Source of the DNA: an uncultured Odoribacter sp.
Lineage (GTDB): Bacteria; Bacteroidota; Bacteroidia; Bacteroidales; Marinifilaceae
DNA length: 36,612 bases
Assembly: GCA_944321145.1 (NCBI GenBank)
Contig: CALUKF010000030.1
Span: 1 to 36,612, forward strand
Direction of reading: 5' to 3'
The notes below the pieces were generated by a model. The model did not search any database, was not told the DNA's origin, and worked only from the letters and a program-made list of their open reading frames with translations. Each line of letters starts with the position of its first letter. Positions within the stretch are counted from its first letter, which is position 1. The translations under genes and the position numbers were made by a program. Below, in pieces: positions 25,248 through 35,098 of this stretch.

Positions 25248-26411
25248 ATGAGAAAAATATTTTACACAATGTTGGTGGCACTAGGTGTTATCGCATTTTT
25301 GTCCTGTTCCAAGGATGAAGAAGTAGTTAATTATCCTGATGGGGATGAGATACGTTTGGCGTGTGATAATGGGTTTTCTTTACACCTTCCTGTGGGTACT
25401 TATGTTATAAATGGGAAGAAGAATGTGAGTATTGCTGATGAATGGTATTTAGGTATAGACAAGTTGGGCTTTTATCCAGAAATAATTCAAGGTGCGAAGA
25501 ATTACATAACATTTTTTACTATAAACAGTGTGCAGTGGGTGGATGTAACTAAGTGCCCTGCTTTGGAAAGTTTAGATATTGGCTTGTTGAACGTTGGGGG
25601 CATAGTAGATGCCAGTAATTGTTTGAATTTGAATTCTGTTGAAATTGGGGGATTTAGTGCAGATACTCTAAATTTTAGTGGTTGTGTAAATTTGTCTGAT
25701 ATAGATATTAGTCTTTCGACTCGTGAGGGTATTGGCATTTTGAATTTAAGTCGTTCAAGCGTTACTGAATTTGTAGTCAATAGTCCAGTAATGCGTTGTG
25801 ATGCTCTTGATTTCAGTGAATGTACAAAATTAAGGAGAGTTAATCTTAATAATTGGAATATAGAGAAGGCTGAAATCTCTTTTGAGGGATGTACTGCATT
25901 GAATTCATTTAAAGGAAGTTATTACACTTATGCTGAACCAACTGGTTACGTATTCACAAATTTTAGAAATGAAACCTTGGATTTTAGCGGCTGTACTTCG
26001 TTGGATACTGTGGTATGTAGATATTATTTGCCACGTAATTTGATTTTGGACGGATGTACTTCTTTGCGCTATTTGGATTGTAGCGATAGCCACGCTTACA
26101 GGAATGATTATCGCTTAGATCCTCCTTTTGATACCTTGGATCTTCGTGCTTGTCCAGCTTTAACTTACCTGAATTGCTCTTATATAGGCTTGACTTCATT
26201 GGATATCAGTGAAAACAAGAATCTAAGAGATATAAGATGCTATGGCAATGATTTTTCAACAGAGGAGATAAACAAGATTTATGAAGCCCTGCCTGTCGTA
26301 GAGGATGGGTATATTGCGGTTGACTACGACGATTTTTTCAGGGAACCGATAGGCAATTATGAGATTGCCGAAAGCAAAGGTTGGAGAGTTTCAGGAACAT
26401 CGGTTAACTAA
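25248..26411 (+). CDS. Leucine-rich-repeat surface lipoprotein
   Basis: A 387-residue lipoprotein with signal peptide and lipobox FLSC (Cys at about 20). The body carries degenerate leucine-rich repeats of BspA-like style: LDFSGCTSL, LILDGCTSLRYLDC, LDLRACPALTYLNCSYIGLTSLDISENKNLRDIRCYGN. Such proteins usually sit on the outer surface of Bacteroidales and bind proteins or polysaccharide. ATG 25248 is preferred over the upstream TTG at 25242 because it gives a standard signal peptide. It lies 31 bp after the HEPN gene on the same strand and is followed by a strong terminator. Confidence 0.78.
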   Translation: MRKIFYTMLVALGVIAFLSCSKDEEVVNYPDGDEIRLACDNGFSLHLPVGTYVINGKKNVSIADEWYLGIDKLGFYPEIIQGAKNYITFFTINSVQWVDVTKCPALESLDIGLLNVGGIVDASNCLNLNSVEIGGFSADTLNFSGCVNLSDIDISLSTREGIGILNLSRSSVTEFVVNSPVMRCDALDFSECTKLRRVNLNNWNIEKAEISFEGCTALNSFKGSYYTYAEPTGYVFTNFRNETLDFSGCTSLDTVVCRYYLPRNLILDGCTSLRYLDCSDSHAYRNDYRLDPPFDTLDLRACPALTYLNCSYIGLTSLDISENKNLRDIRCYGNDFSTEEINKIYEALPVVEDGYIAVDYDDFFREPIGNYEIAESKGWRVSGTSVN

Positions 26412-26416
26412 ATTAA

Positions 26417-26455
26417 TCCCTCCCGCAGCTTTGGCGCGGGAGGGATTTTTATTTT
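26417..26455 (+). terminator. Intrinsic terminator after the LRR lipoprotein gene
   Basis: TCCCTCCCGC (26417-26426) pairs perfectly with GCGGGAGGGA (26436-26445), followed by TTTTTATTTT. It lies 6 bp beyond the stop codon. Confidence 0.93.
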
Positions 26456-26483
26456 GGAATCGCTAAGTCTGATTGCCTATTTT

Positions 26484-26999
26484 ATGTTGGAAATTTTAAG
26501 TATAGTACTGCCGTTATTAATTGCTGTTGTGGGTTTCATTTGTCAATGGCATAAATCGAAAAAAGAACAACTTGAACGTGAGTTGGAGAAATTAAAAGAT
26601 TTGTTTACTACTACTCTTTTAAAGTATGAGTTGCCGGAACCTGCTGTTTCGTTGATGGATTGGCAACGCCCTTTGCAAACTTTATATCTTCCTGTTGAAG
26701 AATTTAATCGGCTGTTTTATACCACTTTCCCTTTGATTATTGAACATCTAAAAGTGGCATTACATTTGAATGTTCGGGCTTCGCATAAATCTGCGCATGC
26801 TGCAGATATCCGTATGTATTTGAACCAGCTTGTATTCATTTGCAAATGCTTAAAAGATAATAAAATAGAGATAAGACATGGGCTTGAATGCCTTGATGAT
26901 GACAATGAAGAAGGAGAGGGGGAAGATGAATTGCGCACTCAGATAGTACAAATGGTCAATTCGTTAGAAAAATTGGAACAGAAGTATTTTCCTCAATAA
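26484..26999 (+). CDS. Small membrane-anchored protein of unknown function
   Basis: A 171-residue protein starting with a membrane helix (ILSIVLPLLIAVVGFICQW), then a charged coiled-coil-like stretch (KSKKEQLERELEKLKDLF) and a helical cytosolic domain. The C-terminal part has an acidic run (DDDNEEGEGEDE). I do not recognise the family. ATG 26484 lies 29 bp after a strong terminator and I see no clear promoter, so how it is expressed is unclear; it may depend on read-through or a non-canonical promoter. Its AT-rich composition matches the adjacent HEPN and LRR genes. Confidence 0.6.
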   Translation: MLEILSIVLPLLIAVVGFICQWHKSKKEQLERELEKLKDLFTTTLLKYELPEPAVSLMDWQRPLQTLYLPVEEFNRLFYTTFPLIIEHLKVALHLNVRASHKSAHAADIRMYLNQLVFICKCLKDNKIEIRHGLECLDDDNEEGEGEDELRTQIVQMVNSLEKLEQKYFPQ

Positions 27000-27009
27000 T
27001 TTGGATTAT

Positions 27010-27069
27010 CTATATGATGTTTTTCCGATTTGTTGAATCAAAAGTTTCCGTAGGGAGAGGGTTTTTCAT
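27010..27069 (-). CDS. Possible 19-codon ORF behind a strong promoter
   Basis: ATG at 27069 to TAG at 27010 encodes MKNPLPTETFDSTNRKNII. A near-consensus promoter on the same strand lies directly upstream. The reading frame overlaps nothing and runs toward the 3' end of the membrane-protein gene. It could be a tiny peptide, the start of a small RNA, or the remnant of a gene lost when the neighbouring block arrived. Coding is not proven. Confidence 0.25.
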   Translation of the reverse strand: MKNPLPTETFDSTNRKNII

Positions 27070-27087
27070 GCGTAATTGTTTTGTTTG

Positions 27088-27117
27088 CAAATATAGTTTA
27101 TTTATTTGACATACAAA
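27088..27117 (-). promoter_or_regulatory. Orphan Bacteroidales promoter on the minus strand
   Basis: Minus strand TTTG (27117-27114), 18-bp spacer, TATATTTG (27095-27088). Both boxes are consensus. An inverted repeat, 27074-27092 with 27121-27135 (AATTGTTTTG...GCAAAT against ATTTGCAAAACAATT, 4-nt bulge), overlaps the promoter. No sizeable gene follows on this strand until 24050. Confidence 0.6.
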
Positions 27118-27133
27118 TGAATTTGCAAAACAA

Positions 27134-27171
27134 TTTGGCAATTTGGCGCGATTTCGTTTGGCAATTTGGCG
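27134..27171. repeat. Direct repeat with 23-bp spacing
   Basis: TTTGGCAATTTGGCG occurs at 27134-27148 and again at 27157-27171, start-to-start 23 bp, the same period as the long array at 10845. Confidence 0.8.
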
Positions 27172-27186
27172 GCAGGCAAGGGGGAA

Positions 27187-27226
27187 ATAAAAGCCCGCCA
27201 TTGCCTTTGCGGAGGGCGATGGCGGG
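27187..27226 (-). terminator. Intrinsic terminator of the thi operon
   Basis: Minus strand CCCGCCATCGCC (27226-27215) pairs with GGCAATGGCGGG (27205-27194), then a TTTTATTT run. It lies 20 bp after the thiH stop and ends the operon before the AT-rich block. Confidence 0.88.
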
Positions 27227-27246
27227 GGCGGGAAGGAGGGGGGAGC

Positions 27247-28353
27247 TTACCCCCACCCCTCCCAGTCCTTCCACACCGGCTCGTAGCCTTTGGCGCGGAT
27301 GACTTGTTCGATTTCGGCGGGGGTGCGCTCGTCGCTGATGTGGAATTGCTCCAACGCCTGCGGGTAGGTGTAGTAACCGCCCGGCTCGGTCTTTGAACCG
27401 GCGCTCAGGGAAGTGATGCCGAGGGCGAGCATGTTGTCGCGGAAGGCAGCCCCCTCGCGGGTTGAGATGGAGATGTCCACGTCGTGGTCGAAGATGCGGA
27501 AGGCAAAGATGAGTTGCGCCAACTCCCTGTCCGAGAGCACCACATTCGGCTGGAAATGCCCTTCTGACGGGCGCATGCGGGGGAAGTTCACGCTATAGCG
27601 CGTCTGCCAGTAATGGCGTTGCAGGTAGCGCAGGTGGCGTGCCATCATGGTCACGTCCGTTCGCCATTCCTCCAAGCCGATGAGCACGCCCAGCCCGATT
27701 TTGTGTACTTTTGCCTGCCCCATGCGGTCGAATCCGTTCAGCCGCCACTCGAATTTGGACTTCATGCCCTTGGGGTGGTACACATTGTAGCGGGCGCGGT
27801 TGTAAGTCTCTTGGAAGCAGACTACGCCGTAAAGCCCTGCGTGCGTGAGCCGTTCGTAATCTTCAGCCTTGAGGGGCATGACTTCAATGGACAGGTTGTC
27901 GAATAGGGGGCTTGCCAATTGCAGGGCGCGCTCCAAGTAGTCTACTCCCGCGTCTTTGGGATTCTCGCCCGTGACAATGAGCAGGTTCTCGAAATTGCCC
28001 AGCCGTTTGATGGCATGCAGTTCGTCTACAATTTCCTTTTCCGTCAGGATGGTACGCTGGAAAGGATTGTCGTGGTTGAAGCCGCAATAGGCGCAAAAGT
28101 TGGTGCAGGAATTGGTCAGGTACAGCGGGATGTACAGCGAGATGGTCTTCCCGAACCGTTGCAGCGTGTATTTCCGGCTCAGTGCTGCCATTTGTTCCAG
28201 ATACCGGGCAGCCACGGGTGAAATCAGTGCCATGAAATCCTCGTCGTCCAAATGGCTTTTCCCCAATGCGGCTTCCACGTCGGCTGTGGTCTTGGAGTAA
28301 ATCTTTTCCGTGGTTTCCTCCCATGAATATTTGTCTAATTCTTCTGAAAACAT
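27247..28353 (-). CDS. thiH: 2-iminoacetate synthase (tyrosine lyase)
   Basis: A 368-residue radical SAM enzyme that cleaves tyrosine to dehydroglycine and p-cresol for thiazole synthesis, the anaerobe alternative to ThiO. The iron-sulfur motif is NSCTNFCAYCGF with C83, C87 and C90 (C-x3-C-x2-C). FENLLIVTGENPKDAG, IEVMPLKAEDYERL, MRPSEGHF and the late ISTREGAAFRDN match ThiH. It starts 19 bp after thiG and is the last gene before the operon terminator. Confidence 0.96.
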   Translation of the reverse strand: MFSEELDKYSWEETTEKIYSKTTADVEAALGKSHLDDEDFMALISPVAARYLEQMAALSRKYTLQRFGKTISLYIPLYLTNSCTNFCAYCGFNHDNPFQRTILTEKEIVDELHAIKRLGNFENLLIVTGENPKDAGVDYLERALQLASPLFDNLSIEVMPLKAEDYERLTHAGLYGVVCFQETYNRARYNVYHPKGMKSKFEWRLNGFDRMGQAKVHKIGLGVLIGLEEWRTDVTMMARHLRYLQRHYWQTRYSVNFPRMRPSEGHFQPNVVLSDRELAQLIFAFRIFDHDVDISISTREGAAFRDNMLALGITSLSAGSKTEPGGYYTYPQALEQFHISDERTPAEIEQVIRAKGYEPVWKDWEGWG

Positions 28354-28372
28354 AGCTTTCCGTTCTAAATTG

Positions 28373-29140
28373 TCAATCCAAAAAAGCAGTCAGCGGGCTG
28401 CTGGCTTCTGCTACATCCGTGCGGCTTGCCAATCCGGCTTCATACGCCATGCGTCCGGCTTCCACCGCCATTTTAAACGCTTTTGCCATTTCCACTGGGT
28501 CGTTGGCGACGGCAATGGCTGTGTTCACCAGCACGGCGTCCGCGCCCATTTCCATCGCTTCGGCGGCATGGCTGGGGGCGCCGATGCCTGCATCCACCAC
28601 CACGGGGATGTTGCTCTGCTCAATGATGATGCGCAGGAACTCGCGGGTCTGCAGTCCCTGGTTGCTGCCGATGGGCGCGCCGAGCGGCATGACCGTGGCT
28701 GCCCCTGCATCTTCCAGGCGTTTGCACAGCACGGGGTCTGCCTGGCAATAGGGCAGGACAATGAAGCCCATCTTCGCCAGCTCCTCCGTGGCTTTCAGCG
28801 TCTCAATGGGGTCGGGGAGCAGGTAGCGCGGGTCGGGATGTATCTCCAGCTTCAGCCAATTGGTCTCAAAGGCTTCCCGTGAAAGCTGGGCGGCAAATAT
28901 TGCCTCCTTGGCGTCGCGCACGCCCGATGTGTTGGGCAGCAGCTGTACGCCGGGGCGGAGGATATGCCGCAGCATATCGTCGTTCTTGTCTTCCGTACGG
29001 ATTCTTTTCATGGCAACGGTAATCATCTGGCTGCCGGAAGCGATGAGGGCTTCCTCCATTTTCTCGTTGGACGAGAATTTCCCGGTACCTGTAAACAGGC
29101 GGGATGTGAAAGTTCTATCTGCGATTTTCAATGATTTCAT
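28373..29140 (-). CDS. thiG: Thiazole synthase
   Basis: A 255-residue TIM-barrel enzyme that builds the thiazole phosphate ring from deoxyxylulose-5-phosphate, ThiS thiocarboxylate and dehydroglycine. The segment [17 protein letters not shown] carries K97, the expected Schiff-base lysine. [18 protein letters not shown] and [31 protein letters not shown] are typical phosphate-binding loops. It starts 12 bp after the stop of the trifunctional gene and precedes thiH. Confidence 0.97.
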   Translation of the reverse strand: MKSLKIADRTFTSRLFTGTGKFSSNEKMEEALIASGSQMITVAMKRIRTEDKNDDMLRHILRPGVQLLPNTSGVRDAKEAIFAAQLSREAFETNWLKLEIHPDPRYLLPDPIETLKATEELAKMGFIVLPYCQADPVLCKRLEDAGAATVMPLGAPIGSNQGLQTREFLRIIIEQSNIPVVVDAGIGAPSHAAEAMEMGADAVLVNTAIAVANDPVEMAKAFKMAVEAGRMAYEAGLASRTDVAEASSPLTAFLD

Positions 29141-29152
29141 AGTCGTGTTGTT

Positions 29153-31106
29153 TTAAAAATATTGGTTCAATAATCTGATGATTTCTCTTGTCTTGGAGCA
29201 GAGGTCTGCGCTGTTCTTGATGACGCCCGACAGGGCAAAGCCTTGGATGCCTGCCTCTGCCAGTGCCGGCATGTCTGCTTCCGTGATGCCCCCGATGGCG
29301 AAAACGGGGATGCGGATGCCGTGCTGCCGCATCTTCTCCAACAACCGGCGGTATCCCTCCACGCCCAGCACAGGGCTGAGCTTCTCTTTCGTCGTCGTGA
29401 AAGTGTAAGGTCCCAGCCCGATGTAGTCCACCCCTTGCCGGCTGCGGAGCAAAATATCCTCCCACGTGTTGCACGTGGCGCCGATGATTTTCCCTTTGCC
29501 GAGCCATTCCCTGGCTTCTTGGGGCGGCATGTCTTCTTTGCCCAAATGCACCCCGTCGGCTTCCAATTGCCTGGCGGCTTGTACATTGTCGTTGACGATG
29601 AAGAGGCTCCCGTAGCGGTGGCAGACGGCTTTCACCAGGCGTCCCGTCTCCAGGAACTCCTCCGTTGCCGCCCCTTTCATGCGCAACTGCACCCACCGCA
29701 TGCCTCCGCGGCAGACCGCCTCCGCCTGTTCCGCGAGCGTCATGCCCGCCTTGGGCGCGGTGATGTACTGCACGCGCAATTCTTCCGGTCGGGGCAACGT
29801 CCCGGTCTCCCTCGGCGTATAGCCCAGTAGGCTGTCGTTGCTCTCAATCACTTGCCCTACGTACACCTGCGCCTTGTTGCACGCTGTCGGCAGGTCGTCG
29901 CCCTGTGCCAGGTGGGAGAGGAGGGCAGCCGAGAGCATGCACCCCGTCCCGTGCTTTGCATAAGGGCTTTTTCGCAGCGTGAAGCGGTAGACCCTTTCCG
30001 GCGTGATGAGGTAATCCGTGCTTTCCTCCCCCTCGTTGTGCCCGCCTTTCCAAAGCACGTTCAGCCCCTGCTGCCGGCAAAGGCGCTGCACCTTTTCCGC
30101 CGTAGCCCCTTGCCCGAAAAGCCGGTACACTTCCTCCGTATTTGGCGTCACGAGGTACAGCCGGGGCAACACCTGGTTCAGCCGCCCGGTATCTTCGGCG
30201 TGGAAGACGTGCCCTGCGCTGGCTTTCAGGATAGGGTCCCACACGATGCGGCAACCAGGGCAATGTTCCCGCAGCCATCGTGTCACCTCGTCCAGTGCTT
30301 CGAAACTTTCCACCAGCCCGATTTTCACATACTCCGGCTCGTGGTGCCTGAGTTGCATCTCGCACTGGCGCACAATCTCTTCCGGGGCAAGCCAATGCGT
30401 GCCGGCATAAGTGTCCTCGTTTTGGAAAGTGATGCTCGTGCATACCCCCAGCCCGTAGCTTCCCGTCGCCTCGAAGGTCTTCAGGTCTGCGCTCACGCCT
30501 GCGCCCGATGAGGGGTCAAATCCCGCCACGCTCATCACGAAAGGCGTCCGCAACCGCCTGAAACGCATCAACGCCTCCTCCGGCTTCTCCCAGAGATACC
30601 CCAGCACCGCCACGCCTGCGAATCCCGCCCTCCGGCAGGCATCCGCCCGCTCCGCCGTGATGCCCCCCAGGGCGACCACCGGCACGCGGCATCCCGACAA
30701 GTCCGGCATCTGCGCAAACGCGCTGCGGTAGCCCGCCTTGGAGATGCTGTCGAACACCGGGCTCAAGAAGCAATACGCCGCCCCTTCGGGCAGCCCTTCC
30801 GCTTCCTCCACGCTGTGGCATGAGAAGCTCACCGCCTTCCCTGCAAACTCCCCCATCCGCCCCATGTCCCGCGCCTTCAGGTGTACGCCGCGCAGCCCGT
30901 ACTCCTCCGCCAAGTCATAATGCTCGTGCACCACAATCCGTTCCCTGTACCGTGGCTCGATGGCGCGCACGAATCGCTCGTACGCCTCCCGTCCTGCCCC
31001 CGGCTTCCGGAGGTGCAATACTTCCAACCCGCTTGCGAACAACAAGTTGCAAATCACCGTCTCATTCTCCACCGCCTCCGCCGGCGTAATCACAATTACC
31101 CTCATC

Positions 31107-31108
<2 letters not shown>
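29153..31108 (-). CDS. Three-domain thiamine enzyme: TenI/ThiE-like - ThiD - ThiE
   Basis: A 651-residue fusion. Residues 1-185 form a ThiE/TenI-like barrel (LHLRKPG, GVHLKARD at 74-81, SPVFDSISKAGY, VVALGGI). The HEH at 61-63 replaces the ND of true ThiE, so this domain may be a TenI-like thiazole tautomerase or inactive. Residues 190-430 are ThiD, the pyrimidine kinase: SVAGFDPSSGAGVSADLKT, DPILKASAGH, LVTPNTEE, WKGGH and HGTGCMLSAAL. Residues 446-651 are a complete ThiE, thiamine phosphate synthase: VQLRMK, IVND, GVHLGKED, GLGPYTFTTTKEK and FAIGGI. Joining kinase and synthase would channel the pyrimidine diphosphate into coupling with thiazole phosphate. It starts 30 bp after thiC, across heptad repeats. 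Confidence 0.9.
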
Positions 31109-32893
<1,785 letters not shown>

Positions 32894-32927
32894 TCATGCT
32901 ATTGATTATACATCCTGTAAACTGCCC

Positions 32928-33131
32928 TCATCCCCCCTGCACCGCGCGGATGACCAGCACCCGCGCCCCTGCGGCGACCGCCGTCTCCGCCCAACGGCTC
33001 TTCGGCACCACCGTGTCGTCCACCGCCACGGCAACATTCACCGGCGCAATCCCTTCCTGCGCCAGCAGTTCGCCCACCGTCGTCCCTTCCCGGCACTCCA
33101 CGCGGGCATCGTTCAAAAATACCTCTATCAT
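32928..33131 (-). CDS. thiS: Sulfur carrier protein ThiS
   Basis: A 67-residue ubiquitin-fold protein (MIEVFLNDARVECREGTTVGEL..., VAVAVDDTVVPKSRWAE) ending in the diagnostic Gly-Gly. ThiF adenylates the terminal glycine, which then carries sulfur to ThiG. It is the first gene after the TPP riboswitch, with a recognisable GAGGAT before the ATG. Confidence 0.95.
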   Translation of the reverse strand: MIEVFLNDARVECREGTTVGELLAQEGIAPVNVAVAVDDTVVPKSRWAETAVAAGARVLVIRAVQGG

Positions 33132-33206
33132 AACTTATCCTCTTGATTAACAACAATACGGCTTCTCCTCCCTGGGCGTGATAGGCAAAAAACAGAGACT
33201 GCCGCA

Positions 33207-33290
33207 TCTTGCTCCCTCCGCCGGCATTACCCGGATCAGGTTCATAGGGTATAATCTCAGCCCGTCCTATTCAGGCACCCCTCTCAGAAA
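33207..33290 (-). promoter_or_regulatory. TPP riboswitch (THI element)
   Basis: On the minus strand the conserved elements appear in order: CTGAGAGGGGTGCC, GGGCTGAGATTATACCC, ATGAACCTGATCCGGGTAATGCC and CGGAGGGA. These are the conserved TPP-sensing helices. The aptamer starts within about 10 nt of the predicted transcription start and precedes thiS by about 75 nt. A run of six T follows (33196-33191). Whether it acts by termination or by hiding the thiS start was not resolved. Confidence 0.95.
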
Positions 33291-33298
33291 ATCCACCA

Positions 33299-33330
33299 CA
33301 AACTTACGCCAAATCCCCCAATAAAGCAAG
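33299..33330 (-). promoter_or_regulatory. Promoter of the thi operon
   Basis: Minus strand CTTG (33330-33327), 20-bp spacer, TAAGTTTG (33306-33299). The -7 is exact; the upstream box has one mismatch to TTTG. The predicted start falls right at the 5' edge of the riboswitch. Confidence 0.7.
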
Positions 33331-33345
33331 CCTTTCCCTGAAAAA

Positions 33346-33394
33346 GATGAACGACGAACGATTAACGATGAACGACGGGCGGTTGGCGGGCTTG
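33346..33394. repeat. Heptanucleotide repeat upstream of the thi promoter
   Basis: Plus-strand 7-mers in register: GATGAAC, GACGAAC, GATTAAC, GATGAAC, GACGGGC, then decaying GGTTGGC and GGGCTTG. The words match the minus-strand words of the array at 31107-31155, so the two arrays are inverted relative to each other and flank thiS-thiC. Confidence 0.85.
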
Positions 33395-33656
33395 CCCCCT
33401 TCAAACCCGAGTCAAACCTACTCCCAACGGGAGTCAAAAAGAGTGTAGATGAGAGGATATTTTTATAAAAACTACATATTATCGGCATAGAGCGGCGTTT
33501 GTATTGTGTAGATGTAGTGTAGGTGCTGTGTAGGTGATAGGCGTATGATATAGGTTAACAACGGGTTAGATAGGGGGTTGATACGGTGGTGGTAGGGCGT
33601 TGGATGAGGGAATGGGGTGGGGACGGGTTGATGATGCAACCGATTGGTGTACAATG
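33395..33656. other. Intergenic stretch after the MFS gene with 11-bp repeats
   Basis: No gene is supported. It contains a short hairpin, ACTCCC-AAC-GGGAGT (33420-33434), an AT-rich patch near 33465-33480, and three in-register 11-mers: GTGTAGATGTA (33506), GTGTAGGTGCT (33517) and GTGTAGGTGAT (33528). I found no convincing intrinsic terminator for the MFS gene. Confidence 0.6.
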
Positions 33657-34835
33657 CTATGGGATGTTGTCTTCCGGTTTTTTCCACTGGAGGATGAGGA
33701 GGAGGACGCCGGGGAGGAAGATGATGGCTGCCGTGATTTCGAGGGCGAAGGCGAGGGAGTAGGCGTCGTTCAGCCAGCCGACGAAGGGGGCTATCGCCGC
33801 GAAGATGAGGCGGATGATGAAGTTCCGCAGGGAGAGGACGGTTGCCCGCATGTCGGAGAAGGTCTGTTTGTTGATGTAGCCTTTCAGGATGGGGGTGGCG
33901 AAGCCGCGCACGATGTAGAAGAGGAAGAGGATGCCCAGCGCCGCGTAGCTGAGGTTGAGCGCCACGGCGATGTAGCCTCCGGAGATGAACAGGAGTATCC
34001 ACAGGTAGGTGCGGTTTATGCCCAGCCGCGCGCTGAGCGCGTCGGAGTAGAGGGCGGCGATGCCGACGACGAGGTTCAGGATGGTCCACACGATTCCGAA
34101 GAGCCCGGTCGGCAGGTCGATTGCCATCAGGACGGGCTGGACGAACCATGCCATGGTGAGCGTCGCCGCGCCGATGATGCCGGAGAAGAGGATGTCGTAG
34201 CGCAGGGAGCGGTTTTCGACCAGCGAGTAGCGCAGGATGGCGGCAATCCGTTGCAGGGGATGGGCAATCCGCCCGCCGGCGTTGAATTCCCGCAATGCCA
34301 GGGCTGCCGGTATGCCGATGAACGCCACGCCTGCCTGGCAGTAGAAGGGCAGGCGCAGGGATATCGTGGCGAGGAGCCCGCCGAATATGCCGGCGATGGC
34401 TTCGGAGAAGTTGCCTACCATGGTGACTTTCCCTTCGTATTTCAGGTATTCGTCTTCCCGCCCGTAGTGGAGCATGCTGTCGTAGAGCAGGGCGGAGTCG
34501 GCTCCCGATATGAGGCTTTGCCCTATGCCCAGGAGGATTTCCGCCAGGAGGAACGCCCAGAATACTTCGGAGCAGGAGTAGGTGATGAAGCCGCCGAATA
34601 CAATGACGCATCCCGCCGTGAGGCAGCGTTTCCGTCCCCATGCGTCCGCCAGGTAGCCGGTCGGGATGTCGAGCGCGACGGAGACTATGGAGTACACGCT
34701 CTTCAGCAGGAAGATTTCCTGCATGCCCAGCCCGTTGTCCTCATAGAAGAGGACGATGATGGGCATCACGAGGGTGAACCATTTGGATACCTTAATCAGG
34801 TAAAGGGCGTTGATATTTTTTTGTAACGTGTCCAC
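33657..34835 (-). CDS. MFS transporter, probable exporter or sugar permease
   Basis: A 392-residue, twelve-helix major facilitator protein. Helices run from LYLIKVSKWFTLVMPIIVLFY to a final FLPGVLLLILQW. The loop after helix 2 reads GYLADAWGRKRCL, the MFS signature. Substrate is unknown. The start is taken as GTG 34835, because a strong promoter overlaps the longer frame from TTG 34880; the ATG near 34845 is out of frame. It ends with TAG, showing that TAG is a normal stop in this genome. Position upstream of the thi operon raises the possibility of thiamine-precursor transport, but no riboswitch precedes it, so that is weak. Confidence 0.8.
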   Translation of the reverse strand: MDTLQKNINALYLIKVSKWFTLVMPIIVLFYEDNGLGMQEIFLLKSVYSIVSVALDIPTGYLADAWGRKRCLTAGCVIVFGGFITYSCSEVFWAFLLAEILLGIGQSLISGADSALLYDSMLHYGREDEYLKYEGKVTMVGNFSEAIAGIFGGLLATISLRLPFYCQAGVAFIGIPAALALREFNAGGRIAHPLQRIAAILRYSLVENRSLRYDILFSGIIGAATLTMAWFVQPVLMAIDLPTGLFGIVWTILNLVVGIAALYSDALSARLGINRTYLWILLFISGGYIAVALNLSYAALGILFLFYIVRGFATPILKGYINKQTFSDMRATVLSLRNFIIRLIFAAIAPFVGWLNDAYSLAFALEITAAIIFLPGVLLLILQWKKPEDNIP

Positions 34836-34855
34836 GGGCTTGCATTTATTGCCTG

Positions 34856-34886
34856 CAAAAATAGTGAAAGTCGGCGGCAATGCAAA
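34856..34886 (-). promoter_or_regulatory. Promoter of the MFS gene
   Basis: Minus strand TTTG (34886-34883), 19-bp spacer, TATTTTTG (34863-34856). It is the best consensus promoter in the window and decides the MFS start. Confidence 0.8.
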
Positions 34887-34910
34887 GGGCGGGGTGGGGG
34901 TAAAATAGAA

Positions 34911-35071
34911 ACGGTGCCAAAATACCTTTTTTCATACTCCCTCCCCCCTTCGGGGTACTCTCCCTGTCTCAGGGGGAGAGTTTGAAATGTCTGGCATTTA
35001 GGCTCCTCCCCTAAAGTTGGGGAGGTGGCTGCGAAGCAGACGGAGGAGTATGACGGGCATTTTGGCACCGT
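34911..35071. mobile_element. MITE-like structured element with terminal inverted repeats
   Basis: A 161-bp non-coding element. ACGGTGCCAAAATACC (34911-34926) is the inverse of 35056-35071 with one mismatch, and CATACTCC (34933-34940) of GGAGTATG (35045-35052). Inside are further stems: CCCC-TTCG-GGGG near 34945-34955, ACTCTCCC/GGGAGAGT (34957-34981), CCTCCCC/GGGGAGG (35005-35025) and CTGC/GCAG (35029-35039). This sequence style recurs, to my recollection, as a dispersed element in Bacteroidota genomes. It sits between the PepSY-like stop and the MFS promoter and could also act as a terminator. No transposase or clear target duplication is seen. Confidence 0.7.
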
Positions 35072-35098
35072 CTCCGGTTATATGCGCTTGTGCATGGC

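Noticed and set aside
33472-34826. Long frames on both strands across the MFS gene
   Set aside because: The 407-codon minus frame has twelve clear membrane helices and the MFS loop motif; the alternatives are charged or Pro/His-rich shadows.
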